A DNA stretch of 12,408 nt from an uncultured Collinsella sp. (GCA_900555225.1 USKL01000018.1:1-12408); one strand, 5' to 3'. Shown: positions 6,351-12,408, numbered from the stretch's first letter. Numbers and translations: made by a program. Notes: generated by a model from the sequence alone, not told the origin.

Positions 6351-7105
6351 TGCGCGCCGGGGATTTTGTCGGCGCCAAGATCTATCGCAAGCCTACTGAG
6401 GACAAGCGTACCAAAAAGGACGGCACACCGCGCAGCCCTAAAAAGCTCGGAAAGATTCACTTTCCGGTCTTTACCCCGGGCGGTACGCGCGTGGTCGGCT
6501 TTATGGTCCGCCAGTCCGATATCGCGGGTATGATCGAGCGTCCCGACCGATTCGTAGCGCTCGACGCCATTGGTGTCTACGAGGGCGCCATCGCGGTTGA
6601 TGACGTCAAGGGCACCTACGATACCGCTGCGGCCAAGCGCCTCGACATCAACCTGGACGATTGCATCATCTGGGTCGGTATGGACGTGCGCACGGAATCG
6701 GGCGACGTCGTGGGCTATTGCTCGGACGTTGAGTTCAAGCCGCGCTCGGGCATCGTGCAGGCATTCTATGTGACCGCCGGTGCTGCTTCGAGTGTTTTGG
6801 TTGGTGACACGCAGGTGCCGCCGACGATGCTGCGCGGCTACGAGAACGGCGCGATGGTCGTCTCGGACGAGGTCAAGTCGCTCGGGTATTCGGGCGGTGC
6901 GGCTGCCAAGGCCGCCGAGGCCAGCGTCGTGGTGGGCGACAAGGTCAAAAAGGGCGCCAAGGTGCTCGACGACAAGGGATCGGTTGCCGTGGACAAGGGC
7001 AGTCGCGCACTGGGCAAGCAGCTCGGCAAGACGCGCGGCATGTTCAAGGCCTTTAAGGACGAATACCAAAAGGCGAGCGGAGGCTCGTCAAAAGCTACAA
7101 AATAG
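6350..7105 (+). CDS. PRC-barrel domain protein
   Basis: A 251-residue protein beginning with a probable PRC-barrel (about 3-85, with GAKIYRK and VVGFMVRQSDI). A second similar unit follows at about 100-185 (CIIWVGMDVRTESGDVVGYCSDVEFKPRSG, then IVQAFYVTAG). PRC-barrels are small beta-barrels known from photosynthetic reaction centre H subunits and RNA-processing factors; free-standing actinobacterial versions are largely uncharacterised. The C-terminus (186-251) is rich in lysine, alanine and glycine with no membrane segment. The ATG overlaps the YtxH stop by one base, with GAGG (6342-6345) four bases upstream, so translation is coupled and the two products probably act together. One possibility is that the small membrane protein anchors this one. 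A related two-barrel arrangement also forms the N-terminus of the MgtE-like protein downstream. Confidence 0.75.
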   Translation: MRAGDFVGAKIYRKPTEDKRTKKDGTPRSPKKLGKIHFPVFTPGGTRVVGFMVRQSDIAGMIERPDRFVALDAIGVYEGAIAVDDVKGTYDTAAAKRLDINLDDCIIWVGMDVRTESGDVVGYCSDVEFKPRSGIVQAFYVTAGAASSVLVGDTQVPPTMLRGYENGAMVVSDEVKSLGYSGGAAAKAAEASVVVGDKVKKGAKVLDDKGSVAVDKGSRALGKQLGKTRGMFKAFKDEYQKASGGSSKATK

Positions 7106-7126
7106 CGACGTACCAAATGATGGGAG

Positions 7127-7156
7127 GCAAGCCGGAGACCTGTTGCTCCGGCTTGC
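7127..7156 (+). terminator. Terminator-like hairpin after the PRC-barrel gene
   Basis: GCAAGCCGGAG (7127-7137) pairs perfectly with CTCCGGCTTGC (7146-7156) over 11 bp with an 8-base loop. The following TGTGTTTA is a poor U run, so termination may be partial and allow some read-through into the gene at 7178. Confidence 0.6.
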
Positions 7157-7177
7157 TGTGTTTATGGGGGAGGGCAC

Positions 7178-8584
7178 ATGCGCCAAAACGGATCCAACTT
7201 AAACGAGCGTTCGGGTGCGCGTCCGACGGCGCGCCGCGATTTGGGGCAGCTGCCCAGCGGTCAGCGCAAGCGTCACCGTAAGCCCGGCGCGATGTACCTC
7301 AACCATAGCCGCGGGTTTAGCGACCGCAGTGCGCGCATCGGCAACAGCCGTACGCCCCGTCGTTCGTCTCGCCTGCCCTACGCGCTCATCGCCGTGGGTT
7401 GCGCGCTCGTGCTGTTTATCGCTGCCGTCGTGGGCTACGTCAACCGCAGTGTGGACGTGGAGCTCAACGGCCAGAAGATCGCGGTGCGTGTGGGCTCTAC
7501 GCTGCAGAATCTCATCGACGACCAGGAGTTGACTGACGCTTTCGACGCAGGCGACCTGCTGGCCGTCGATGACAGCGTGCTCAAGCGCCATGGGGGCGAA
7601 AAGCTGTCGGTGAAGGTCGACGGCAAGCGCGTGAAGCAGGGCAAATGGGATAGCCGCGAACTTGAGGGTGGCGAGAAGGTGACGGTCAAGGATGGCCGTA
7701 ACACTTACGAGAAGCACGAGGTTCAGGCTACGGTTATCGAGCCCAAGCTCAAGGTCGAGGGCACGGGCGCTATCGAGTATGTGCAGACATGGGGTGTCCA
7801 GGGCCGATCCGAGGTGTGGGTTGGTGAGCAGTCAGGCAAGACGCAAGACCGCGGCGAGGTTGTGCCCGCCACCGATTGCGTTGTTGCGTGCGCCAGCGTG
7901 GCGCCCAAGGGCAACAAAAAGTACGTGGCGCTGACGTTTGACGAGGGTCCGAGCGGCGCCACCAAACAGATCTTGCAGGTGCTCAAGGAAAAGGGCGTCA
8001 CCGCGACGTTCTTCCTTTCGGGCGATGCGGTCGAGGCCTCGCCTGCCACGGCCAAGGCGATTGTCGATGCCGGGTGCGAGATCGGATCCAACAGCTACAG
8101 CGACGATTCGCTCAAGGGTCGGGACCGTGAGGCGGTACGCGAACAGATCACGAAAGGCACCGATGCGATTAAGTCGGCGACCGGCGTGAAGACGATGCTG
8201 CTGCGTGCTCCTTATGCTGCCTTTGACGAGCAGAACTGGATTGATGCGATGGACCTGGTCTCCGCTGTGGTCTCGTGGAATATTGACTCGGGCGACTGGC
8301 TGCTCAACGGTGCCGACGAGCAGGTCTCGACGGTGCTCGATTCGGTGACGCCGGGCAATATCGTGCTGCTCACCGATAGAGACGAATGCGCCGAGCAGAC
8401 ACTCGAGGCGCTGCCGCAGATTATCGACGGCCTCATTGCCGACGGCTACAAGATCGTGACGCTCAGCGACCTGGTCAAGACGGACACGTCGCTGAGCAAA
8501 AAGCTCACCTCGCTGACGAAGGTCGCCATGCCCAAGGACGCCGTGTTCCCCCAACTTGCCGAGGACGACGACACCACAGAGTAG
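7178..8584 (+). CDS. Membrane-anchored NodB-fold protein, probable pseudo-deacetylase
   Basis: A 468-residue type II membrane protein. A basic cytoplasmic segment (1-66) is followed by one membrane helix (67-88). Outside lies a DUF348/ubiquitin-like region (about 91-180, VELNGQKIAVRVGSTLQNLI) and then a polysaccharide deacetylase (NodB homology) domain (about 245-435). The NodB motifs are recognisable but altered. Motif 1 is TFDEGP (253-258) instead of TFDDGP. Motif 2 is NSYSD (305-309) where metal-binding enzymes have H-S/T-x-x-H. Motif 3 RAPY (343-346) and motif 4 DSGDW (370-374) remain. Motif 5 is LLTD (397-400) where the catalytic His is expected (LxH). The catalytic Asp255 is kept, but both metal His and the motif-5 His are missing. 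I infer loss of normal deacetylase activity and a possible glycan-binding or cell-wall scaffold role. The ATG at 7178 has a GGGGGAGGG site. Confidence 0.85.
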   Translation: MRQNGSNLNERSGARPTARRDLGQLPSGQRKRHRKPGAMYLNHSRGFSDRSARIGNSRTPRRSSRLPYALIAVGCALVLFIAAVVGYVNRSVDVELNGQKIAVRVGSTLQNLIDDQELTDAFDAGDLLAVDDSVLKRHGGEKLSVKVDGKRVKQGKWDSRELEGGEKVTVKDGRNTYEKHEVQATVIEPKLKVEGTGAIEYVQTWGVQGRSEVWVGEQSGKTQDRGEVVPATDCVVACASVAPKGNKKYVALTFDEGPSGATKQILQVLKEKGVTATFFLSGDAVEASPATAKAIVDAGCEIGSNSYSDDSLKGRDREAVREQITKGTDAIKSATGVKTMLLRAPYAAFDEQNWIDAMDLVSAVVSWNIDSGDWLLNGADEQVSTVLDSVTPGNIVLLTDRDECAEQTLEALPQIIDGLIADGYKIVTLSDLVKTDTSLSKKLTSLTKVAMPKDAVFPQLAEDDDTTE

Positions 8585-8621
8585 TCATTGGGTAGTCGTT
8601 TAAGAACGTCCCCAATGGCTA
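8582..8621. repeat. REP-like hairpin starting at the stop codon
   Basis: TAGTCATTGGG (8582-8592) pairs with CCCAATGGCTA (8611-8621) over 11 bp with one G-U pair and an 18-base loop. The left arm contains the TAG stop of the preceding gene. The right part, 8596-8621, is the second copy of the repeat at 171-196. It lacks a U run, so it is better read as a REP-type unit than as an intrinsic terminator, though it may slow polymerase or protect the 3' end. Confidence 0.6.
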
Positions 8622-8698
8622 TGTCACGGATGCGTCAGCGTTTGGTATGCCTGCAATGTGCAGCGCATAAATTCGATGCCGCAGGGCGATGCTGATGC

Positions 8699-8704
8699 TA
8701 TAGT
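8699..8704 (+). promoter_or_regulatory. Candidate -10 box of the MgtE-like operon
   Basis: TATAGT at 8699-8704 matches the -10 consensus at five positions. No good -35 is found at normal spacing; TTCGAT at 8672-8677 is 21 bases away. Transcription from here would start near 8711 and give a leader of about 200 bases, a length typical for a riboswitch. Confidence 0.35.
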
Positions 8705-8710
8705 TACTGC

Positions 8711-8896
8711 GGTTAATGAGGGTCAAGAGAAAGGTTACAGGTGAAATCCAAACCTCGACCATACAGTCGATGACCCCATGCAGGTGCTTTTTGCGCATGC
8801 ACGGGGTGTAAGCGTCGAGCGGCGTGCCGCCCGCGCATGCGTATACATATCCAGAAGCCCCCGGACGCCGCACGCGCGGCCGCGTTCGGAGGAATA
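8711..8896 (+). ncRNA. Structured leader, M-box-like Mg2+ riboswitch candidate
   Basis: The intergenic stretch 8585-8912 has no gene apart from a short ORF at its end. Three blocks echo the M-box (ykoK) riboswitch as I remember it. GTTACAGGTGA (8734-8744) recalls GUUAGGUGAGG. ATACAGTCGATGACCCC (8761-8777) recalls AUACGCUGCUGCCC. GCATGCGTATACA (8834-8846), followed by AGAAGC, recalls AUGCCAUACA...AAAGCUC. The pairings also fit: TCGATG (8767-8772) with CGTCGA (8813-8818), enclosing a long hairpin at 8774-8806 closed by CCCC/GGGG. A later stem, CCGGACGC (8861-8868) with GCGTTCGG (8882-8889), covers part of GGAGG (8888-8892) and could control translation. The downstream gene being MgtE-like is the classic M-box context. 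Sequence identity is loose, so this may instead be a different structured leader. Confidence 0.42.
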
Positions 8897-8929
8897 ATGA
8901 TGGGGAGCACCATTGAATTATCTGAGTGA
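8897..8929 (+). CDS. Short upstream ORF overlapping the MgtE-like start
   Basis: An ATG at 8897 (and a second in frame at 8900) follows GGAGG (8888-8892) at 4-7 bases. This is the best ribosome-binding site in the leader. It encodes ten residues, MMGSTIELSE, and ends at TGA 8927-8929. It overlaps the TTG start of the MgtE-like gene at 8913 in another frame and stops one base before an in-frame ATG at 8931. This layout would suit a leader peptide with translational reinitiation, comparable in principle to leader ORFs ahead of Mg2+ transporter genes. No function is shown, and chance is possible. Confidence 0.35.
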   Translation: MMGSTIELSE

Positions 8930-10757
8930 GATGCTCAAATTGCCGGTCTTGGACGTCGATGGCGAAAAGCTCGGCGTGGTGAACGATTTTGGTATTGCTA
9001 CCGGCGAAGTTTTTCCGCACGTGACGTCGCTCGCGTTCCGCGGACCCGGCAAGACGCCGTTTATGATCAGCTGGCGCAAATGGGTCGACCGTATCGACGA
9101 GACGGGCGTACACCTTAAGACGTCGGCCACCGAAATCCGTTTTTCGTACCTGCAGCCGACCGAACTCTTGCTTGCCCGCGACGTGCTCAACAAGCAGATT
9201 GTCGACACGCAGGGCATGAAGGTCGTGCGCGTAAACGACATCAAGTTTTCCATGTCGGGCGAAAACCAGCTGCGCCTGCTGGGCGCCGAGGTCGGTGCCC
9301 GCGGTCTGCTACGCGCCATCAGCCCCGCGCTCGAGCATATCGTCGAAGGCTTTATGAAGCACCTGGGCAAGCCGCTCAGTGAGGACATCATCGCTTGGTC
9401 CTACATGGACCTGCTCGACCGCTCGACCAAGAACATTCAACTCTCGGTGTCGCACAAGACGCTCGGCGAGCTGCACCCTGCCGACATCGCCGACATTATC
9501 GAGCAGCTCGACCCGCGCCTGCGTGCGCAGGTGTTTGCGCAGCTCGATACTGCCCAGGCCGCCGAGGCCATCTCGGAGTTCGATGACGACGAGCTTATGA
9601 CCGAGATGCTCGAGGGCCTGTCCGATACCGACGCATCGTCGATGCTGGCCATGATGGACCCGGACGACGCTGCCGACCTGATCGACGAACTCGATTATGA
9701 GAAGGCCGAGAAGCTCCTGCGCCTGATGGGCGTCAAGGAGGAGAAGGCGATTCGTAATCTGCTGGGCTACGAGGACAACACCGCCGGCCGCATCATGACC
9801 TCGGAGTTTGTCTCGCTGCCCGCCACGGCGACGGTCGGCGACGCCATCGAGGCGATTCGCAAGCTCGACGAGGACTTTGAGAGCGTCTATTACGTCTATA
9901 CCGAGGACCCGAGCGGCATGCTGACGGGCGTGCTTTCGCTGCGCACGCTGATCGTGGCCGACCGCGACGCCACGCTGGGCCAGCTCGCCTATCGCGATCT
10001 GGTCTACGTGTCACCCGACGAGGACCAGGAAGACGTGACGGACGAGATGACCAAGTACGACCTGGTTGCCATCCCTGTCTGCGACGAGAACCGTCATATC
10101 CTGGGCATCGTGACCTTCGACGACGCCATGGACGTTATTGCCGAGGAGCATCAGGAGGACCTGCAGATCGCCGGTGTCGGCTCGGGCGATAGCGCGTCGG
10201 ACGACTCGACGAACGTGCTCAGCTGGTTTGTGCATCGCCAGTACTGGGTTGTCGTGTGGGGCATCGCGTCGTGCATCATGGCGACCGTGCTGGGGACGGC
10301 GCTCGGCTCCGCGCATCTGGTGGTGTTCCCCATGTGCGCCATGCCGCTCGTGCTGCTGGCGGCCTCGCGTATGGTGTCGTTCGTCAAGAACTACTTCCTG
10401 GAGTATGACGGTCACGACGACGAGCCCAAGCCGTATCTGGGGTTCTTCTTCCAGAGCACGGGCATGGGCCTGATTCTGTCGCTCGTGACCTACCTGTGCG
10501 CCCAGCTGGTGCGCACCGCTGCGTTCCCCGATGCGCCCATGTTTGAGGAGCAGCTCTTTACCGGGTGCTTTAATATCGCTGCCATCATTTGCCTGGTTGG
10601 CAACATGAGTGCCGTGATTTACCTGATGGTGCTGTTCTGGCGTGACGAGCATGACCTCAACACGTCGGGCACCGCCATGAACGTTATTGCCGTCATGATC
10701 TCGTGCGTAGCGTACTGCGCCGCTGCGGTGCTGCTCGCCATGTCGGTCATGGGCTAG
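8913..10757 (+). CDS. MgtE-like CBS/PRC membrane protein with atypical pore domain
   Basis: A protein of 614 residues from TTG 8913 (608 from ATG 8931). Domain order: two PRC-barrel-like units (about 3-80 and 86-180), MgtE intracellular N domain (about 185-285, HPADIADIIEQLDP and DPDDAADLIDEL), two CBS domains (about 292-350 and 355-415), then five hydrophobic segments (about 443-463, 467-487, 513-533, 549-574, 587-611). Five helices match MgtE Mg2+ channels. However, the GGNAG-type block expected after the second helix reads CAMPLVLLAASRM, and the DPA block near the last helix is absent. The sensing part is thus intact while the ion path is not recognisable. I infer a regulatory subunit or a divergent transporter. 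TTG 8913 has GGGGAG (8902-8907) at five bases and is supported by the PRC-like N-terminus, but ATG 8931 is possible. The NRAMP-fold gene starts eight bases after its stop. Confidence 0.85.
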   Translation: MNYLSEMLKLPVLDVDGEKLGVVNDFGIATGEVFPHVTSLAFRGPGKTPFMISWRKWVDRIDETGVHLKTSATEIRFSYLQPTELLLARDVLNKQIVDTQGMKVVRVNDIKFSMSGENQLRLLGAEVGARGLLRAISPALEHIVEGFMKHLGKPLSEDIIAWSYMDLLDRSTKNIQLSVSHKTLGELHPADIADIIEQLDPRLRAQVFAQLDTAQAAEAISEFDDDELMTEMLEGLSDTDASSMLAMMDPDDAADLIDELDYEKAEKLLRLMGVKEEKAIRNLLGYEDNTAGRIMTSEFVSLPATATVGDAIEAIRKLDEDFESVYYVYTEDPSGMLTGVLSLRTLIVADRDATLGQLAYRDLVYVSPDEDQEDVTDEMTKYDLVAIPVCDENRHILGIVTFDDAMDVIAEEHQEDLQIAGVGSGDSASDDSTNVLSWFVHRQYWVVVWGIASCIMATVLGTALGSAHLVVFPMCAMPLVLLAASRMVSFVKNYFLEYDGHDDEPKPYLGFFFQSTGMGLILSLVTYLCAQLVRTAAFPDAPMFEEQLFTGCFNIAAIICLVGNMSAVIYLMVLFWRDEHDLNTSGTAMNVIAVMISCVAYCAAAVLLAMSVMG

Positions 10758-10765
10758 GTGGTCGC

Positions 10766-12028
10766 GTGCAAAATACCAAGCAAAAGTCGGGCACCAAGCA
10801 AAAGTTGACCATCGCGGCCATCTTTGGCGCTATGGGTCCCGGTCTGTTGGCGGCGCTTTCGGGCAATGACGCCGGCGGCATTGCAACGTATTCCAGCGCG
10901 GGCGCCAGCTATGGCTACAAGATGCTCTGGATGCTTCCCGTCATGACTGTGCTGCTCATCGTGACGCAGGAGACCGCGGCGCGCTGCGGCTGCGTCACGG
11001 GCAAGGGCCTGGCATCGCTCATTCGCGAGCGCTTTGGCGTGCGCAAGAGTGTACTTGCTATGGCGGCGCTGTTGATCGCCAACACGGCTGTGACCATTTC
11101 GGAGTTCGCGGGCATCGCCAGCGGCCTTGCTCTCTTTGGCGTGCCGGCGAGCATCTCGGTGCCGTTGGTAGCGCTGCTGGTGTGGATGCTTACCATGTCG
11201 GGTAGTTTCCAGCGCATCGAGAAGATTCTGCTGCTGGTGAGCTGCGTGTTCGTGACCTATATTGTCGCCGCGTTTATGGCTGGCCCCAACTGGGGTGAGG
11301 TCGCGGTCGACCTGGTCGTGCCTAACATTCAAAATGACCCCAGCTACGTGTCGCTCGTGGTCGCAACGATCGGTACCACCATCGCGCCGTGGATGATTTT
11401 CTTGGCGCAGAACAACGTGGTCGACAAGAACGCGGGCGAGGACGATATCGTGCTGCAGCGCATCGATACCGTGAGCGGCTCGCTTGCCGCCGATGTCATT
11501 GCCGGCTTTATTATCATCACGACCGGTACGGTGTTGTTCCCGGCGGGCATTCAGATTAGCGATGCTGCCGATGCTGCCCGTGCGCTGGAGCCTATTGCGG
11601 GTCAGTGGTCCACGGTACTGTTTGCCTCGGGCCTGGTCGCGGCGAGCTTCTTGGCTGCCTGCGTGCTGCCGGGCGTTACGTCGAGCGCTATCTGCGAGGC
11701 ATTTGGCTGGGAGCGCGGTGCCGACCGCAGCTGGGACGAGGCCCCGGTCTATCGCGGCATCATTACGGCCATCATCGGCATTTCTGCCGTGTTGGTGCTC
11801 ATGCCTGACGTCGATTTGTTCCAGATTATGATGACCTCGCAGGTCATCAACGGCGTGCTGCTGCCCGTAGTCTTGGTATTCCAGGTGGTTATCGCGGCGG
11901 ATCGCCACATTATGGGCGCCAACCGCAACGGCCGCGTATGGAACGTGCTCACTTGGGCGACTATCGGCGTGATTACGGTGCTGACGGTCGTCATGTTTGT
12001 GCTGCAAGCGATGGGCTACGGCGCGTAG
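10766..12028 (+). CDS. NRAMP-family divalent metal transporter, NRMT-like (probable Mg2+)
   Basis: A 420-residue polytopic membrane protein with the SLC11/NRAMP pattern: GPGLLAALSGNDAGGIATYSSAGASYGYKMLW (24-55) for helix 1, TIGTTIAPWMIFLAQNNVVDKN (201-222) for helix 6, and TSQVINGVLLPVVL (357-370) near the end. Classical Mn/Fe transporters carry DPGN in helix 1 and MPHN in helix 6. Here these are DAGG (35-38) and APWM (207-210). The metal-binding Asp35 stays, but the Asn, the soft-metal-selecting Met and the proton-linked His are replaced. Loss of the helix-6 Met is the hallmark of NRAMP-related Mg2+ transporters (NRMTs) known from Clostridia and Eggerthella. Mg2+ uptake is therefore the likeliest role, though the substrate is inferred. 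The GTG start at 10766 follows AGGTGG (10756-10761) and lies eight bases after the MgtE-like stop, so the pair is an operon. The gene ends at a strong terminator. Confidence 0.85.
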   Translation: MQNTKQKSGTKQKLTIAAIFGAMGPGLLAALSGNDAGGIATYSSAGASYGYKMLWMLPVMTVLLIVTQETAARCGCVTGKGLASLIRERFGVRKSVLAMAALLIANTAVTISEFAGIASGLALFGVPASISVPLVALLVWMLTMSGSFQRIEKILLLVSCVFVTYIVAAFMAGPNWGEVAVDLVVPNIQNDPSYVSLVVATIGTTIAPWMIFLAQNNVVDKNAGEDDIVLQRIDTVSGSLAADVIAGFIIITTGTVLFPAGIQISDAADAARALEPIAGQWSTVLFASGLVAASFLAACVLPGVTSSAICEAFGWERGADRSWDEAPVYRGIITAIIGISAVLVLMPDVDLFQIMMTSQVINGVLLPVVLVFQVVIAADRHIMGANRNGRVWNVLTWATIGVITVLTVVMFVLQAMGYGA

Positions 12029-12046
12029 CGCCCACTTTTGCTTCCG

Positions 12047-12081
12047 AACAGGCCGCAGCGATGGGCTGCGGCCTGTTTTTT
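12047..12081 (+). terminator. Strong intrinsic terminator of the Mg transport operon
   Basis: AACAGGCCGCAG (12047-12058) pairs perfectly with CTGCGGCCTGTT (12066-12077) over 12 bp with a 7-base loop. The stem merges into TTTTTT (12076-12081). It begins 18 bases after the transporter stop codon and is the clearest rho-independent terminator in the window. Confidence 0.92.
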
Positions 12082-12110
12082 GTCTGCTATAGGGCGTTAG
12101 TTATATGGCG

Positions 12111-12340
12111 GTGGGCAAAAAATGCCAAATATGAGTACTGTTGCTAAGTGAATAGCATTTACATCCAAGAAGTTAATGAACATAACCTATAGTATGTTCA
12201 TTAAAATTGGCTCCGATATGCCTTAAACCAGTCAGGTTGGCTGCTTTAGGGGGTTGTAGGGGATGCTCGGACGTCTTTTTGGGTGGTTTTGCCTGCGACT
12301 AAAATGGTAACAGTACTCATATTTGCCCTTTTTTGCCCAC
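12111..12340. mobile_element. 230-bp element bounded by 32-bp inverted repeats
   Basis: The left arm (12111-12142) starts GTGGGCAAAAAA and ends AAATATGAGTACTGTT. The right arm (12309-12340) is its reverse complement with 30 of 32 bases matching. The 166-base interior is more AT-rich than the flanking genes, encodes nothing recognisable and contains a perfect 12-bp palindrome. No target-site duplication is evident: the left flank ends GGCG, the right begins AGAC. Such a structure may be a MITE-like non-autonomous element, an invertible segment or a large cruciform/hairpin regulator. The rest of 12082-12408 shows no gene. Confidence 0.55.
12173..12204. promoter_or_regulatory. Perfect palindrome inside the inverted-repeat element
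   Basis: TTAATGAACATA (12173-12184) and TATGTTCATTAA (12193-12204) are perfect inverted repeats around an 8-base centre. A TATAGT (12188-12193) spans the centre and could be a -10 box, but no -35 stands at proper spacing. With no U run after it, an operator-type dyad is more likely than a terminator. The bound factor is unknown. Confidence 0.5.
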
Positions 12341-12408
12341 AGACCTTTGAGGTTGCGGCGAAAAGGGCTTGTTTTGATTGTTTGGGGCAGGCGCGAGGCG
12401 CGGAAACG

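Noticed and set aside
7178..8584. Annotation as an active peptidoglycan or chitin deacetylase
   Set aside because: The metal-binding His pair and motif-5 His are missing, so ordinary activity should not be assumed from the fold.
10754..12007. A 417-codon open frame on the minus strand opposite the NRAMP-fold gene
   Set aside because: It mirrors the transporter almost exactly. The product is rich in His, Arg and Gln with no membrane or catalytic pattern.
10766..12028. Annotation as a manganese transporter MntH
   Set aside because: The DPGN and MPHN motifs that define the Mn/Fe site are replaced by DAGG and APWM, which argues against a normal Mn2+ transporter.
12173..12204. Intrinsic terminator
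   Set aside because: The palindrome is AT-rich and no U run follows. The operon already has a strong terminator at 12047-12081.

Overview
The window is a high-GC bacterial segment that reads as a Coriobacteriia chromosome, most likely Collinsella or a close relative. This rests on the GC-rich codon use, the GTCCC-rich intergenic repeats, and an NRAMP-related magnesium-transporter-like gene, a type studied in the coriobacterium Eggerthella lenta. The placement is inferred from composition and gene content, not from a database match. No rRNA, tRNA, CRISPR array, transposase or integrase is visible.

Layout. Positions 1-279 hold no convincing gene, only a repeat-rich spacer and a promoter. A DUF362/ferredoxin iron-sulfur protein (280-1485, +) converges on a membrane-anchored alpha/beta hydrolase (1650-2615, -), with terminator-like hairpins between them. 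The hydrolase has a good promoter with two matching palindromes, which look like a repressor operator pair. A hemolysin-III/PAQR membrane protein follows (2802-3485, +). Next come a CNNM/CorC-type protein with CBS domains (3596-4969) and a gene of unknown function (4994-5908). The N-terminus of the latter resembles the N-domain of cyanophycin synthetase. A TATAAT box on its stop codon may start a two-gene unit, a YtxH-like small membrane protein (5961-6350) and a PRC-barrel protein (6350-7105), which is closed by a hairpin at 7127-7156. A membrane-anchored polysaccharide-deacetylase-fold protein (7178-8584) lacks most of its metal and catalytic residues.

The last third is the most interesting. 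After a 328-base leader comes an MgtE-like protein with two N-terminal PRC-like domains, an MgtE N domain, a CBS pair and five membrane segments (8913-10757). Eight bases later comes an NRAMP-fold transporter (10766-12028) whose metal-site motifs (DAGG, APWM) differ from the Mn/Fe consensus (DPGN, MPHN) in the direction known for NRAMP-related Mg2+ transporters. The MgtE-like membrane part lacks the GGNAG and DPA signatures of Mg2+ channels. The pair may therefore be an Mg2+-sensing regulatory subunit plus an NRAMP-type Mg2+ carrier. The leader resembles an M-box Mg2+ riboswitch in several blocks and ends in a short overlapping upstream ORF. With the CNNM/CorC gene, the window contains three candidate Mg2+-handling genes.

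A strong terminator (12047-12081) ends the transporter operon. The final 327 bases contain no gene but carry a 230-bp element bounded by 32-bp inverted repeats with a perfect 12-bp palindrome inside. It could be a MITE-like element, an invertible segment or a structured regulatory region.
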